Shown here: piece by piece, positions 17,769 through 27,189 of the stretch | How positions within the stretch are numbered: position 1 is the stretch's first letter | How the letters are laid out: each line of letters opens with the position of its first letter | From: JAEUTH01 sp039931675 | Lineage (GTDB): Bacteria; Bacteroidota; Bacteroidia; AKYH767-A; OLB10 | DNA length: 64,000 nucleotides | Assembly: GCA_039931675.1 (NCBI GenBank) | Contig: JBDTRM010000169.1 | Span: forward strand, 1 to 64,000 | Direction: 5' to 3' | Notes under the pieces: model-generated | The model's input: the letters and a program-made list of their open reading frames with translations, nothing else | Told to the model about the DNA's origin: nothing | Databases searched by the model: none | Translations under genes and position numbers: made by a program

Positions 17769-18098
17769 ATGAAAAGATCAATCTCATTATTATTAGTTGC
17801 AGGTATGCTTTCATTAGTAGCCTGCGGACCGGGTGAAAAAGAAAAAGCTGCTGAAGCTGCTCGTTTACAGGATTCAATTACACAAGATTCAACTATGCGC
17901 GCCATGCAGGCTGCTGAGGCAGCACTAAAGGCTACACAGGATTCTTTGGCTATGATTGCACAGGATTCTGTGATGAAGGCTATGCAGGATTCTATTACTA
18001 TGTTGACCAAAAAACCGGCTCCAAAACCAGTTAAGGCAAAAACACCTGAAGAGAAGAAGAAGGAAGAGGTGAAGAAGGCTACTCAAGGCAGAGGTTAA
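17769..18098 (+). CDS. Small alpha-helical lipoprotein
   Basis: A 109-residue lipoprotein with lipobox LVAC (C19). The mature part is one long predicted helix with an irregular QDSxxM / AAEAALKATQDS repeat (residues about 34-76), then a Lys/Pro-rich tail (KKPAPKPVKAKTPEEKKK). The composition is reminiscent of small Lpp-like or coiled-coil envelope lipoproteins, and the basic tail could touch peptidoglycan or nucleic acid. No family was recognised. It is monocistronic, with its own -7 box and a terminator 22 bp after the stop. Confidence 0.7.
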   Translation: MKRSISLLLVAGMLSLVACGPGEKEKAAEAARLQDSITQDSTMRAMQAAEAALKATQDSLAMIAQDSVMKAMQDSITMLTKKPAPKPVKAKTPEEKKKEEVKKATQGRG

Positions 18099-18120
18099 TC
18101 ATAAATTGTGCATAAATAAA

Positions 18121-18152
18121 AAATCCCGTTCATAATTGGACGGGATTTTTTA
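18121..18152. terminator. Terminator between converging genes
   Basis: AAATCCCGT (18121-18129) pairs with ACGGGATTT (18140-18148), followed by further T's. It lies between the small lipoprotein (plus) and the M13 peptidase (minus), and flanking A and T runs allow use in both directions. Confidence 0.88.
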
Positions 18153-18206
18153 TGCTTGTTAATTGTAGAAAAACTACCACAACAATATTCTTTTGGCAGC
18201 AACTTT

Positions 18207-20258
18207 TTACCAGATGCGAGCGCGGTCTGATTCTTTGCGCCACATTTTATCTGTTTCTTTTATATTAAAGGCTTCATAAAATTCGGGCATATTGCTTAGC
18301 GGTTCGTTGCAGCGTAATTTGCCTGGTGAGTGCGGGTCAACAATTAAACGCCTGCGTAATTCTTCCTCGCGCACATTTTGCCTCCATACAGTTGCCCATC
18401 CTAAAAAGAAACGTTGAGTTGGAGTAAAGCCATCAATTTTTTCATCACTTTGTCCCTGTTTGGTTTTTTTGAATGCTTCATAAGCTATAGTAATACCTCC
18501 AAGGTCGGCAATGTTTTCGCCTAAAGTTAAACTGCCATTGGCATGCAATGTGTCAACTACAATGCTATTATTAAACTGGTCAACTACTTTTTGTGCTTTG
18601 CCCATAAAGTTAGAACTGTCCTGTGTTGACCACCAGTTTTTCAGATTACCTTCTGCATCATACTGGCGTCCCTGGTCATCAAAACCGTGTGTCATTTCAT
18701 GACCTATCACAGCGCCTATACCTCCGTAGTTTACGGCATCATCAGCATCAGCATTAAAGAAAGGCGGTTGCAATATTCCTGCAGGAAATACAATTTCATT
18801 AAAGCCCGGATTGTAATAAGCATTAACAGTTGGCGGACTCATGCCCCATTCGTTTTTATCTATGGGTCTGCCGATTTTAGCTACCATGCGGTTGTATTCG
18901 AATTGCGAAGCATGCATTATATTACTTGCATAAGACGTACGGTCAATATCAAGTTTTGAATAATCTCTCCATTTATCAGGATAACCAATCTTCTTAATAA
19001 ATGCAGCAAGTTTTGCCTGTGCTTTTTCTTTTGTAGGAGCATCCATCCAATCTAATTTTTCAATACGCTCTTTAAGTGCAATGCCAAGGTTATTTACCAT
19101 TTCAAGTGCGCGCGCTTTTGTTTCAGGCGTAAATGCTTTGCTGCAATACAATTCACCCAATGCTTCACCCATAAGGTTATCGGTCATTTCAATCACGCGT
19201 TTATATCGTGGCTTTATTTGTTTGGTTCCTTTCAGTATCTCTTCATTAAAATGAAATTCTTCCATTACCATTTCATTATTCAAAGCATCAGCTAACCCGC
19301 TTATCACATTCCACTTAAGATAAGTTTTCCAGTCATTAACGCTAACCGTGCCTAACATTTCGTTTACCTTCTGATAAAATTCAGGATGATCAACAATAGC
19401 GTAATCAGCAGTTTTTACATTTAGCATGTTTAAATACGGTCCCCAATGAATGTTTGGAGTAAGCTGATCTAATTCGGCAATATTCTTTTTGTTGTAGATG
19501 CGATTCGGGTCGCGCATTTCAACGCGTGTAAGCATTGAATTGGCTAAGTTGGTTTCTATTTTCATCACCACATCAGCGTTAGCTTTTGCTTCTGCCGGGG
19601 TACTGCCTGTTAACTCAAATAATTTAGCAATGTGTTTTACGTACTCACTGCGAATGTTTGCGCTGCGTTCATCAGTGTTGCTGTAATAATCACGGTCGGG
19701 CAATCCTATTCCGCCCTGGCGCAATTGTGGTACTATCACTGAACTGTTTTTATCATCCTGCCCTGCAAAAAATGAAAACATAGGATTAAGAAACATGGTT
19801 TGATAATAAGCTGTTGTGGTAATAACGCCATTAATATCCTTAATTGCATTGATGCGGTCAAACTCAGGAAGCAAAGGCTTTATACCATCAGCTTCTAATT
19901 TTGCCGAATCCATTCCTGTTGCATAAATATCACCTATCTTCTGCTCATTACTTCCTTTTTTAGCATCTTTATTTGAAGCAGCACTTTCGCAGATTTCTTT
20001 CAATACTTTCATATTGTTTTCTTTCACTTCGCTGAACGAACCCCAACGCGATTCTGTGGCCGGCACAGGATTATTCTTTAACCAGCTTCCGTTTACATAT
20101 TGAAAAAAGTCTTGACCGGGTGTAATTGTGGTGTCGAAGTTTGCAATATCCACACCGGCAGTTTTCATACCGTTTTCTTTTTTTGTACTGCATGAAGTGA
20201 GGCAATATGTAAATGAAATTACAGTGAGCGCAACTGCCGCATTTATTTTATTTCGCAT
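18207..20258 (-). CDS. M13 family zinc metallopeptidase (PepO/neprilysin-like)
   Basis: A 683-residue exported endopeptidase, the usual size for the family. The start at MRNKINAAVALTV is preferred over one 21 codons upstream because it leads directly into a lipoprotein signal (LTSC). The zinc site HEMTH is at residues 520-524, with the third ligand E in GENIADLGG (about residue 581). The NAYYNPGFNEIVFPAGIL substrate-binding segment is present. The protein ends in RIW, close to the CxW end common in M13. These enzymes degrade small peptides in the periplasm or outside. The neighbours do not suggest a specific substrate. Confidence 0.93.
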   Translation of the reverse strand: MRNKINAAVALTVISFTYCLTSCSTKKENGMKTAGVDIANFDTTITPGQDFFQYVNGSWLKNNPVPATESRWGSFSEVKENNMKVLKEICESAASNKDAKKGSNEQKIGDIYATGMDSAKLEADGIKPLLPEFDRINAIKDINGVITTTAYYQTMFLNPMFSFFAGQDDKNSSVIVPQLRQGGIGLPDRDYYSNTDERSANIRSEYVKHIAKLFELTGSTPAEAKANADVVMKIETNLANSMLTRVEMRDPNRIYNKKNIAELDQLTPNIHWGPYLNMLNVKTADYAIVDHPEFYQKVNEMLGTVSVNDWKTYLKWNVISGLADALNNEMVMEEFHFNEEILKGTKQIKPRYKRVIEMTDNLMGEALGELYCSKAFTPETKARALEMVNNLGIALKERIEKLDWMDAPTKEKAQAKLAAFIKKIGYPDKWRDYSKLDIDRTSYASNIMHASQFEYNRMVAKIGRPIDKNEWGMSPPTVNAYYNPGFNEIVFPAGILQPPFFNADADDAVNYGGIGAVIGHEMTHGFDDQGRQYDAEGNLKNWWSTQDSSNFMGKAQKVVDQFNNSIVVDTLHANGSLTLGENIADLGGITIAYEAFKKTKQGQSDEKIDGFTPTQRFFLGWATVWRQNVREEELRRRLIVDPHSPGKLRCNEPLSNMPEFYEAFNIKETDKMWRKESDRARIW

Positions 20259-20358
20259 GATTTTAATGGGGATAATATTGAAATTACTTTTGAAGCAGCT
20301 AAAGTATTTCAAGCTATTCAAAACAGTAGTTAATGGTTGTTAATTAACTGAAAAATTG

Positions 20359-20481
20359 CTATTGGCACTTATCACAGCCATCATGCGTTTTTTTGTGAGC
20401 CATGCTTAAAACAACTTTACGGCTTACAAAAAAAACAGCCGCTATAAAAAGTAGTGCGATAATTATTGTTTGAATATTCAT
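20359..20481 (-). CDS. Small FeoB-associated Cys-rich-like membrane protein (40 aa)
   Basis: A 40-residue ORF starting MNIQTIIIALLFIAAVFFV: one membrane helix (residues about 4-20), a basic stretch, and a C-terminal HDGCDKCQ with a CxxC motif. This layout is that of the FeoB-associated Cys-rich membrane proteins, which usually lie beside the ferrous iron transporter. No feoA or feoB is in the window, so this is an orphan copy or a look-alike. It is divergent from the E1 dehydrogenase gene and lies upstream of the M13 peptidase gene on the same strand. Confidence 0.6.
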   Translation of the reverse strand: MNIQTIIIALLFIAAVFFVSRKVVLSMAHKKTHDGCDKCQ

Positions 20482-20507
20482 GATGGCCGCAAAGTTACAT
20501 TTATATA

Positions 20508-20574
20508 GCCACGAAGGCACAAAGACACGAGGAAAAAGATAAAATAAAACTTAGTGTCTTCGTGCCTTAGTGGC
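20508..20574. repeat. Imperfect inverted repeat (GCCACGAAGGCAC type)
   Basis: GCCACGAAGGCACAAAGACAC (starting at 20508) and GTGTCTTCGTGCCTTAGTGGC (ending at 20574) are imperfect reverse complements, giving a long hairpin with a short A-rich loop. From memory, this GCCACGAAGGCAC-type element is widespread in intergenic DNA of Bacteroidota. It sits between two divergent genes. Confidence 0.75.
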
Positions 20575-20621
20575 AAAATTTCAAATTGCAGTAACTACAT
20601 TCGCACCATAAAATAATTGAA

Positions 20622-22625
20622 ATGGAAATTACTGCAACAAGCGCACTTACTTACGACCGTAAAAATTTAAGCAACGAAAATTTACTGCATATATATAAGT
20701 CAATTTTAAAACCACGCATGATTGAAGAAAAAATGCTGGTGCTTTTACGACAAGGTAAAATTGCAAAATGGTTTTCAGGCATAGGCCAGGAAGCAATTGC
20801 TGTTGGTGTTGCTTTGGGTATGAACAGTGATGAATACATTTTACCGATGCATCGAAATCTTGGTGTGTTTACTACACGCGGCATTCCGCTCAATCGTTTG
20901 TTCTCTCAGTTTCAAGGTAAAGCCGGTGGATTTACAAAAGGGCGCGACCGTTCATTTCACTTTGGAACTCAGGAATACAAAATAATAGGAATGATTTCGC
21001 ATCTTGGTCCGCAGCTTGCGTTGGCCGATGGAATTGCACTTGCAAATGTTTTGCGTAATGATGCAAAAGCAACTGCAGTGTTCAGTGGTGACGGTGGCAC
21101 AAGCGAAGGTGATTTTCATGAAGCATTAAATGTAGCTGCTGTGTGGGATTTACCTGTAATATTTGTAATTGAAAATAATGGTTATGGATTAAGCACTCCG
21201 TCAAATGAACAATTCCGTTGCAAACAATTTATTGATAAAGGAATTGGTTACGGTATGGAAGCAGTGCAGGTTGATGGAAATAATGTTCTTGAAGTTTATA
21301 CAACAGTAAGCCGTCTTGCTGATTCCATTCGCGAAAACCCGCGACCCATTTTATTAGAGTGCATAACGTTTCGAATGCGTGGTCATGAAGAAGCATCGGG
21401 AACAAAATATATTCCGCAGGAATTGTTTGAAGTATGGGGCAAAAAAGACCCTGTAAAAAATTATGAAGAGTATTTATCAGGAGAAGGGATTTTAAACGAA
21501 GCTAACATAACTGATATACGCTCAACCATTAAACATGAAATAGAAGTAGGGCTCGAAATTACTTTTGCTGAACCATTACCAACAAGCACAACAGAACGGG
21601 AATTATCTGAAGTGTATGCACCTTTTGATAATCACGCTTTGCAACCTGCCTCACAAAATAAATCAGACAAACGTTTTCTTGATGCACTAACTGATGGCAT
21701 GCGACAAGCCATGCAAAAGCATAATAATCTTGTCATTATGGGACAAGACATTGCAGAGTATGGAGGTGTGTTTAAAGCAACTGCAGGTTTTGTGGAGGAG
21801 TTTGGCAAAGGTCGTGTTCGCAACACACCTATATGTGAAAGTGCAATTATTGGTGCAGGTCTGGGATTAAGCATTAACGGTTTCAAAGCAATTGTTGAAA
21901 TGCAGTTTGCCGATTTTGTGACGTGTGGTTTTAACCAGATTATAAATAATCTTGCAAAAACACATTATCGCTGGGGGCAAAATGCAGATGTCGTAGTGCG
22001 AATGCCAACCGGAGCCGCGGTGGGAGCAGGGCCGTTCCATTCCCAAAGCACTGAAACATGGTTTACACAAACCCCCGGGTTAAAAGTTGTTTATCCTGCT
22101 TTTCCATCTGATGCAAAAGGTTTGTTAGTTGCAGCAATTGAAGATACAAACCCTGTAATGTTTTTTGAGCATAAAGCATTGTATCGTTCCATTACAGAAT
22201 CGGTTTATGATGATTATTATTCAATTGAAATAGGCAAAGCAAAATTAGTAACTGAAGGTGATGACCTCACGATAGTAACTTACGGTCTTGGCGTACACTG
22301 GGCGTTAGATGCATTGAAAAATAATCCCGAAATAAAAGCTGATCTTATTGATCTCAGAACATTATTACCCTGGGATAAGGAAACAGTTTTGAACTCTGTA
22401 AATAAAACCGGTAAGTGCATTGTGTTGTACGAATGTACTTACACATCAGGCTTCGGTGCCGAGATTGCATCTTACATCAGCGAGCATTGTTTCATGAATT
22501 TAGATGCACCGGTTAAACGTGTTGCAAGTTTGGATACACCTGTGCCAATGAGTGAAGAGTTAGAATCGAACTTCTTACCAAAGAAAAGATTTGCTGAAGA
22601 GTTGGTTAAGCTTTGGAAGTTTTAA
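20622..22625 (+). CDS. 2-oxoacid dehydrogenase E1, alpha-beta fusion
   Basis: A 667-residue thiamine-diphosphate enzyme that joins both E1 subunits in one chain. Residues about 20-330 are the alpha part, with the ThDP motif GDG (156-158) to NN (185-186) and the R-x-R-x-H loop FRMRGHEEASG. Residues about 345-667 are the beta part (MGQDIAEYGGVF, RMPTGAAVGAGPFHSQS, LIDLRTLLPWD). It decarboxylates a 2-oxoacid and passes the acyl group to an E2 lipoyl enzyme. The fused form is common in Bacteroidota and is often annotated as branched-chain or pyruvate E1; substrate cannot be fixed here. E2 and E3 genes are not in the window. Confidence 0.92.
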   Translation: MEITATSALTYDRKNLSNENLLHIYKSILKPRMIEEKMLVLLRQGKIAKWFSGIGQEAIAVGVALGMNSDEYILPMHRNLGVFTTRGIPLNRLFSQFQGKAGGFTKGRDRSFHFGTQEYKIIGMISHLGPQLALADGIALANVLRNDAKATAVFSGDGGTSEGDFHEALNVAAVWDLPVIFVIENNGYGLSTPSNEQFRCKQFIDKGIGYGMEAVQVDGNNVLEVYTTVSRLADSIRENPRPILLECITFRMRGHEEASGTKYIPQELFEVWGKKDPVKNYEEYLSGEGILNEANITDIRSTIKHEIEVGLEITFAEPLPTSTTERELSEVYAPFDNHALQPASQNKSDKRFLDALTDGMRQAMQKHNNLVIMGQDIAEYGGVFKATAGFVEEFGKGRVRNTPICESAIIGAGLGLSINGFKAIVEMQFADFVTCGFNQIINNLAKTHYRWGQNADVVVRMPTGAAVGAGPFHSQSTETWFTQTPGLKVVYPAFPSDAKGLLVAAIEDTNPVMFFEHKALYRSITESVYDDYYSIEIGKAKLVTEGDDLTIVTYGLGVHWALDALKNNPEIKADLIDLRTLLPWDKETVLNSVNKTGKCIVLYECTYTSGFGAEIASYISEHCFMNLDAPVKRVASLDTPVPMSEELESNFLPKKRFAEELVKLWKF

Positions 22626-22685
22626 GACTTCTTACTAAACCACAATTTATTTATTTAAGATTTTCCTTTATGTATTATCTCGGCA

Positions 22686-22738
22686 AAGCCCTCCGAGGGT
22701 TAGGCAGCCGCGCGGGCTGGCAAACCCTCGGAGGGCTT
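22686..22738. repeat. GC-rich palindromic REP-like element
   Basis: AAGCCCTCCGAGGGTT (22686-22701) and its exact reverse complement (22723-22738) flank an inner stem CAGCC/GGCTG (22705-22709, 22715-22719). Each arm also contains its own palindrome (CCCTCCGAGGG). It follows the E1 gene without a T run, so it is REP-like more than a standard terminator. The design matches that at 8-66. Confidence 0.8.
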
Positions 22739-22804
22739 AGGGCGCGTTGAAAATAAAAACACTTTTCCACCGTTATTCAATCAACATTAAAACAAAAATC
22801 CTCT

Positions 22805-23413
22805 ATGAATCTCAAATCAATTCTAACCGTTGTCTTTTTATCTCTATTCAATTTTCTTTTTGCACAGGAAATCAGTAAACTAAAAACCGGTGATATAATT
22901 TTTCAGACTTCACATTCAAAAACGGCTGCTGCTATTGAATTAGCAACCCATTCAAAATTTTCGCATGTGGGTATGGTGCTTAATGATAATGGAAAATTAT
23001 ATGTTCTCGAAGCAGTGCAGCCTGTGAGTATAACTCCCATTCAGGAATTTATTGAACGCGGTGAGAAAAGTTATTACGAAGTAAAGCGTTTAAAAAATGC
23101 CGATGAAAAATTCACACCTCAACTGCAACAACAACTCATCAAAAAAGGAAAAACATTTAAAGGACTTAACTATGATTTTGCTTTTAGCTGGAATGATAAT
23201 GAATTGTATTGCTCTGAACTTGTTTATAAAATGTATAAAGAGATTTTGAATACAGAACTTGCAAAACCAAAGGCATTAAAAACTTTTGACCTTTCCTCCA
23301 AACCGGTTCAAGAACAATTGGCTTTAAAGTATGGAAAAAATATTCCTTACAATGAACTCATGATCTCACCTCAACAGATTTACAAATCACCGTTATTAGT
23401 TTTTGTGAAGTAA
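22805..23413 (+). CDS. YiiX/NlpC-P60-like cysteine hydrolase
   Basis: A 202-residue exported protein with a signal peptide (residues 1-20, ending LFAQ). It shows the permuted papain-like (YiiX/YebB) pattern: LKTGDIIFQ, then HSKFSHVGMV with H54, then ELYCSELVY with the likely nucleophile C136 and E138. Family members are predicted to hydrolyse amide bonds in peptidoglycan or lipids; the substrate is not known. It stands alone between a REP-like element and a small membrane-protein gene. Confidence 0.82.
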   Translation: MNLKSILTVVFLSLFNFLFAQEISKLKTGDIIFQTSHSKTAAAIELATHSKFSHVGMVLNDNGKLYVLEAVQPVSITPIQEFIERGEKSYYEVKRLKNADEKFTPQLQQQLIKKGKTFKGLNYDFAFSWNDNELYCSELVYKMYKEILNTELAKPKALKTFDLSSKPVQEQLALKYGKNIPYNELMISPQQIYKSPLLVFVK

Positions 23414-23489
23414 TAAGGCACTTTTATTTTTTTTGTTAGCGCAATGTTATATGGCAATTGTTATTTTGCAGAAAATATTTATAAGCAGC

Positions 23490-23936
23490 ATGAAGTTAAA
23501 ACCCATACTTTATTACGTTTCAGTTTTCATCGTGATCATGGGATTTGTGCAATTTATTATCGCACTCATTGATGGGAAAAAAATACTGATGCTGAATAGC
23601 AGGGGCGAAAAGGTACAAGGCATTATCATTGATAAATTTATTCAGGAACGTTTCCAGGGACCTGAAACAGGTTACAGGTTGCATTTCTTCAATGACTCCC
23701 TGGATACTTTATATGGCAACCATTTTTTCAAAAGCTACAATGATAAGTATAACCAGGGCGATACACTTTGTGTTTTGCATTATGCACCAAACCCTGACCT
23801 TTCAAGGCTTTGCGGTTTCCGCGATGCATATAGCGATGGTCTTGCTAACCTCGCGATTAGCATAGCCTTATTAATAGCCGGGTGGATTGGCATCAAAAAA
23901 TATGCATTGATCATGAGGTATCTTAAAGGTCAATGA
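23490..23936 (+). CDS. Two-TM membrane protein, DUF3592-like
   Basis: A 148-residue protein with membrane helices at about residues 5-25 and 110-128 and a beta-rich loop in between (GEKVQGIIIDKFIQERFQGPETGYRLHFF). This is the layout of DUF3592 proteins, whose function is unknown. The start at MKLKPILYYV is preferred over one 19 codons upstream because the extra residues are hydrophobic and unlike the family, and a TTATTTTG promoter-like box lies within them. The assignment to DUF3592 rests on pattern memory and is only moderately sure. Confidence 0.6.
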   Translation: MKLKPILYYVSVFIVIMGFVQFIIALIDGKKILMLNSRGEKVQGIIIDKFIQERFQGPETGYRLHFFNDSLDTLYGNHFFKSYNDKYNQGDTLCVLHYAPNPDLSRLCGFRDAYSDGLANLAISIALLIAGWIGIKKYALIMRYLKGQ

Positions 23937-24041
23937 TTCCGATGATTCAGATAAGTACGAAGAATTTTAAACACTCAAATTAAACTGGTGAATTTTAAAA
24001 TCGAATAAGAAAAACATCTTCAACTCTTAAATAAAACCATC

Positions 24042-24527
24042 ATGAAATCGAATGCTTATTTATTAATCACAACACTTATTATAGTATGTTGCTCTTCATG
24101 CTCCACAACTATTTATCTTGTTCGTCATGCTGAGAAAGTTGACAATAGCACCAACTCCCCGCTTTCAGCTACCGGTCTTCAACATGCCAATGTGCTGCGC
24201 GATACTTTAATGAATAAAAGTATTGATACTATTTTTGCTTCCACCTTTCTTCGTACACAACAAACTGCACAACCGCTTTCCACCGCAATTAATAAGAGTA
24301 TGGTTATTTATAATAAAGATACCTCTATACAATTTGTAAATTCAATAAGAAACCTGAGAGGGAAAGACATACTTGTTGTTGGCCACTCAGATAATATTCC
24401 GCAAATGGTAATTACGCTTACTGATTCCATTGTTGAAATACCCGACAGTGTTTTTAATACAATGTTTATCGTTAAAATAAAAAGATTTCCTTCGAAGAGA
24501 ATCACCCTTATTAAAACAACTTATTGA
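24042..24527 (+). CDS. Histidine phosphatase family lipoprotein
   Basis: A 161-residue member of the phosphoglycerate-mutase-like histidine phosphatases. The N-terminus is a lipoprotein-type signal with cysteines at 16, 17 and 20. The phospho-acceptor H29 lies in LVRHAEK, R71 in STFLRTQQTA, and the second catalytic histidine H115 in VVGHSDN. Such proteins remove phosphate from small molecules or proteins; here the export signal suggests a periplasmic target. It is shorter than typical mutases (about 200-250), matching the compact phosphatase branch. Confidence 0.87.
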   Translation: MKSNAYLLITTLIIVCCSSCSTTIYLVRHAEKVDNSTNSPLSATGLQHANVLRDTLMNKSIDTIFASTFLRTQQTAQPLSTAINKSMVIYNKDTSIQFVNSIRNLRGKDILVVGHSDNIPQMVITLTDSIVEIPDSVFNTMFIVKIKRFPSKRITLIKTTY

Positions 24528-24663
24528 ATTACTTTTTAGTTTATATGATATACAGAGTTGATAAAGGGTATGCGAAGGAAATTTTCACGTCAACTATTTT
24601 CACAGCTATTTAATCATTCGGTAAGATTAATAACATGTTGGCATTGTTGCTTTGTCGCAAATT

Positions 24664-24800
24664 AAAAAGCATCAAAAAGCCACTCCCCGTATTTCTATTT
24701 ACTTCAATCATTACGTCCACAACAATTATTCTGATCAATTATTAAAAGTTGCCATTATTTAAATTCAAGCCATTCTTGCGGAGGGAGTGGCTTGCTTTTT
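24664..24800 (+). other. Structured intergenic element with long-range hairpin
   Basis: In the 450-bp gene-free stretch 24528-24981, AAGCCACTCCC (24677-24687) pairs exactly with GGGAGTGGCTT (24783-24793). Outer AAAAAGC (24664-24670) can extend the stem with GCTTTTT (24794-24800), so a ~95-nt AT-rich loop is closed by a GC-rich stem and followed by T's. It may be a small RNA with a terminator-like base or a miniature mobile element. I see no ORF inside it. Confidence 0.45.
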
Positions 24801-24933
24801 TACCGCAAAAAAAATTAATCTCGCTTTGAATCAATCACTAAAACCATGAAGTAATTATTTTACCTGGCAAATCAGCTTTCGTAAAGTTGAACTCCGATAA
24901 CTATCGCGTGTTTCCAAAAACACCTTGACGGTT

Positions 24934-24967
24934 GACAAATTCCAAATTTCAAATTTCAAATTTCAAA
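24934..24967. repeat. AT-rich interspersed repeat, copy 1
   Basis: GACAAATTCCAAATTTCAAA followed by more ATTTCAAA units. Almost the same string occurs at 26883-26920 on the other side of the SEC-C gene, and CACCAAATT-type strings appear at 4573-4600 and near 10900. It looks like a simple-sequence intergenic repeat. Confidence 0.6.
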
Positions 24968-24981
24968 AGTCTCCATTCAAC

Positions 24982-26676
24982 CTAATCATTCACCCCATGG
25001 CACTTTTTATATTTTTTGCCGCTGCCACAGGGGCAAGGATCATTGCGGTTTATTTTTTCTGAAACGGCTTGCTTTTGTTCAGTATAACTAAGTGATTTGT
25101 ATCCATCATTTTTCACTTCTTCGTAATCATCAAAACTTGTAGGGAGCAAAGTCCTGCTATCTTCTTCTTCCAAATCACCAAATCCATTTCTAAACACATT
25201 ATCATTTTCATCATCTATATCTTTCTGATCTTCCTTATATCCTGCCCATGATTCAACAACATCATTATATAATTCATAGATGTTATATAATTCCATTCCT
25301 TCTTCAGGTTTTCCGTTTAGTTTAAATTCTTCTACTATATCATTATAATCTCTGCTAACCCAAACATCAATATAATCTTTTTCAAAAAGTGGCTTTATCA
25401 GGGGCAGCAGTTCCGGCAAATAACATTCAACAACATCGCTCACAGCAAAACTTATAAATTCTGTATCAACAATGTTATCGTCAGGCGTAGCCTCATTAAA
25501 AACATTAAACACCTCTTTATAAATCTCAATTATTTCATTTCTCTTTTCGGGATGATGAATTACCATTTGGCACAATGCTATTGAAACAGGAGTTTTACCA
25601 TGATAATGCAAACCTGGTTTTAACAAATGTTTCTTAAAAGCATTTAAGCTATCAAATCCCAAAGAATACAATGCCTGCCAAAGTGTTTCGTGAATATGAT
25701 CACGAAGCCAGAAATTTAAAAAGTCACCATCATTTTCAAGGAAAGATAAAATCAACTGCAAACTCTCTGTTGCATTTATTTCTTTTAATATAAAAAAGGC
25801 ATGTATAGGAAAAGCTACTTCACCAGATGTGAATTTGCCGTTATTAAAATATTGAAATCTGTCTTCAGCATCAAGCAACATTTTTTCTAAATCTGAAATT
25901 AATGTTTGTCGTGGTAATGCTATGATCTCCTTTAGTATTTCGTGTGGAATAATCAAATCATTATAATACAGATGGCTGATTGCATCGTGATTAAACATCG
26001 GTTTAGCGCTGTTTAAACTTGTCGGTAATTTTTTATTTATAACCGGGTTAATTATAAATTCGCCATAACCATCATCATCCAATGACCATTTTTTTAAGTT
26101 TGCTTTATGCCTGGCCTCAATAACTGCCCGCTCAGAAAATATTGTATGCTGATGATCGGGGGCTATTTTTTGTAAGAGCTTTAACCTGTTATCGGCAAGT
26201 TCAAAATTGCCAATAGCACAATAATAATAAATGACAACCTGGTAAAAAGCAGTTATTTCCGCCAGCAGAAATACATCTCTACCGGGATACAGTGATTTCA
26301 AATCCATCATCTCACCTAATATCAAAGGCACTTTTTCAGTTTCACCTTTAACGATATATTCGCTTGCAAGGTTAATTTTACCGAATAAATAATCAGGATG
26401 TTCAGCAATCACCTGGTGATTTATTTCGAATGCTTTTTCTTTGTTGTCCTGTGTAATATAGGCAACAGAAAGAAAGTTTTTTAATTGAGGCACCTGAGGA
26501 TATTTTTCAATAAGAGCAATAAGTTTATCAATTATCTTTTTATTTCCTCTATCGGCACATGCTTTCTGCAACTTATTAAATTGCTTTGAAACCCAGGGTG
26601 GGATATTATATTTTTCATTTAGAAATTCAGTGTTGGTGATAATTTTATACTCTGATACAACTAATTCCGAAGTCAT
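24982..26676 (-). CDS. TPR-like protein with C-terminal SEC-C zinc motif
   Basis: A 564-residue soluble protein. Residues about 30-210 contain TPR-like helical pairs (KNFLSVAYITQDNKEKAFEI, YCAIGNFELADNRLKLLQKI). The middle (about 230-480) is helical and unassigned; an acidic stretch follows (about 490-520). The last 22 residues are a SEC-C motif, DPCPCGSGKKYKKCHG, which binds one zinc ion and in SecA contacts SecB and ribosomes. Stand-alone SEC-C proteins are widespread and their role is mostly unknown; a chaperone or protein-interaction adaptor is plausible. It is isolated, with simple repeats on both sides. Confidence 0.8.
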   Translation of the reverse strand: MTSELVVSEYKIITNTEFLNEKYNIPPWVSKQFNKLQKACADRGNKKIIDKLIALIEKYPQVPQLKNFLSVAYITQDNKEKAFEINHQVIAEHPDYLFGKINLASEYIVKGETEKVPLILGEMMDLKSLYPGRDVFLLAEITAFYQVVIYYYCAIGNFELADNRLKLLQKIAPDHQHTIFSERAVIEARHKANLKKWSLDDDGYGEFIINPVINKKLPTSLNSAKPMFNHDAISHLYYNDLIIPHEILKEIIALPRQTLISDLEKMLLDAEDRFQYFNNGKFTSGEVAFPIHAFFILKEINATESLQLILSFLENDGDFLNFWLRDHIHETLWQALYSLGFDSLNAFKKHLLKPGLHYHGKTPVSIALCQMVIHHPEKRNEIIEIYKEVFNVFNEATPDDNIVDTEFISFAVSDVVECYLPELLPLIKPLFEKDYIDVWVSRDYNDIVEEFKLNGKPEEGMELYNIYELYNDVVESWAGYKEDQKDIDDENDNVFRNGFGDLEEEDSRTLLPTSFDDYEEVKNDGYKSLSYTEQKQAVSEKINRNDPCPCGSGKKYKKCHGVND

Positions 26677-26829
26677 GTTTTTAAATTTTTATATAATAGT
26701 TTATGGAATGTTTTAGCGTTGAGCAATCGGGGTAACAAATTAAATAACTATGCAAACAGAAAATGCATAACATCAAAATATTTATTAACGGGAAATCGGT
26801 GTAGTGATTTCGGTTTGCTTCCGTTAAAA

Positions 26830-26869
26830 CTTTCGGAAAGTTGATCCCGAACCATCGGGATTCCGAAAG
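26830..26869. repeat. Nested REP-like hairpin
   Basis: Outer arms CTTTCGGAA (26830-26838) and TTCCGAAAG (26861-26869) enclose ATCCCGA (26844-26850) paired with TCGGGAT (26855-26861). The CCGAT/ATCGG core recurs at 61033-61048 and 63633-63650, which suggests one dispersed family. Confidence 0.7.
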
Positions 26870-26882
26870 TATTGGTTCGGGT

Positions 26883-26920
26883 GACAAATTCCAAATTTCT
26901 AATTTCAAATTTCAAATTTC
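26883..26920. repeat. AT-rich interspersed repeat, copy 2
   Basis: Second copy of the GACAAATTCCAAATTTC-type string seen at 24934, in the same orientation. It directly follows the hairpin at 26830. The rest of the stretch 26921-27189 is AT-rich and I see no other feature in it. Confidence 0.6.
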
Positions 26921-27189
26921 CATCAACCAAATTAAACCACCTTAAAATCAATCACTTACATCCTTAAGATTCTTTTTACTTGACAAGTGCATTTTTACAC
27001 CATTATATTTAGCCAACAATTATAAAACCCAAAATAAAAGCGACCCTTAATTTTAAAAACCAGATAACTGCCTACAGCCATCGTTATTAATCACTCCAGA
27101 TACTAAAGCGTAACCATTACGGCAGGTCATTCAACAGTTTTTTAAATTAACACTTCAGGGGTTGTTTGCTTAACCGTCAACGCTGCTTT

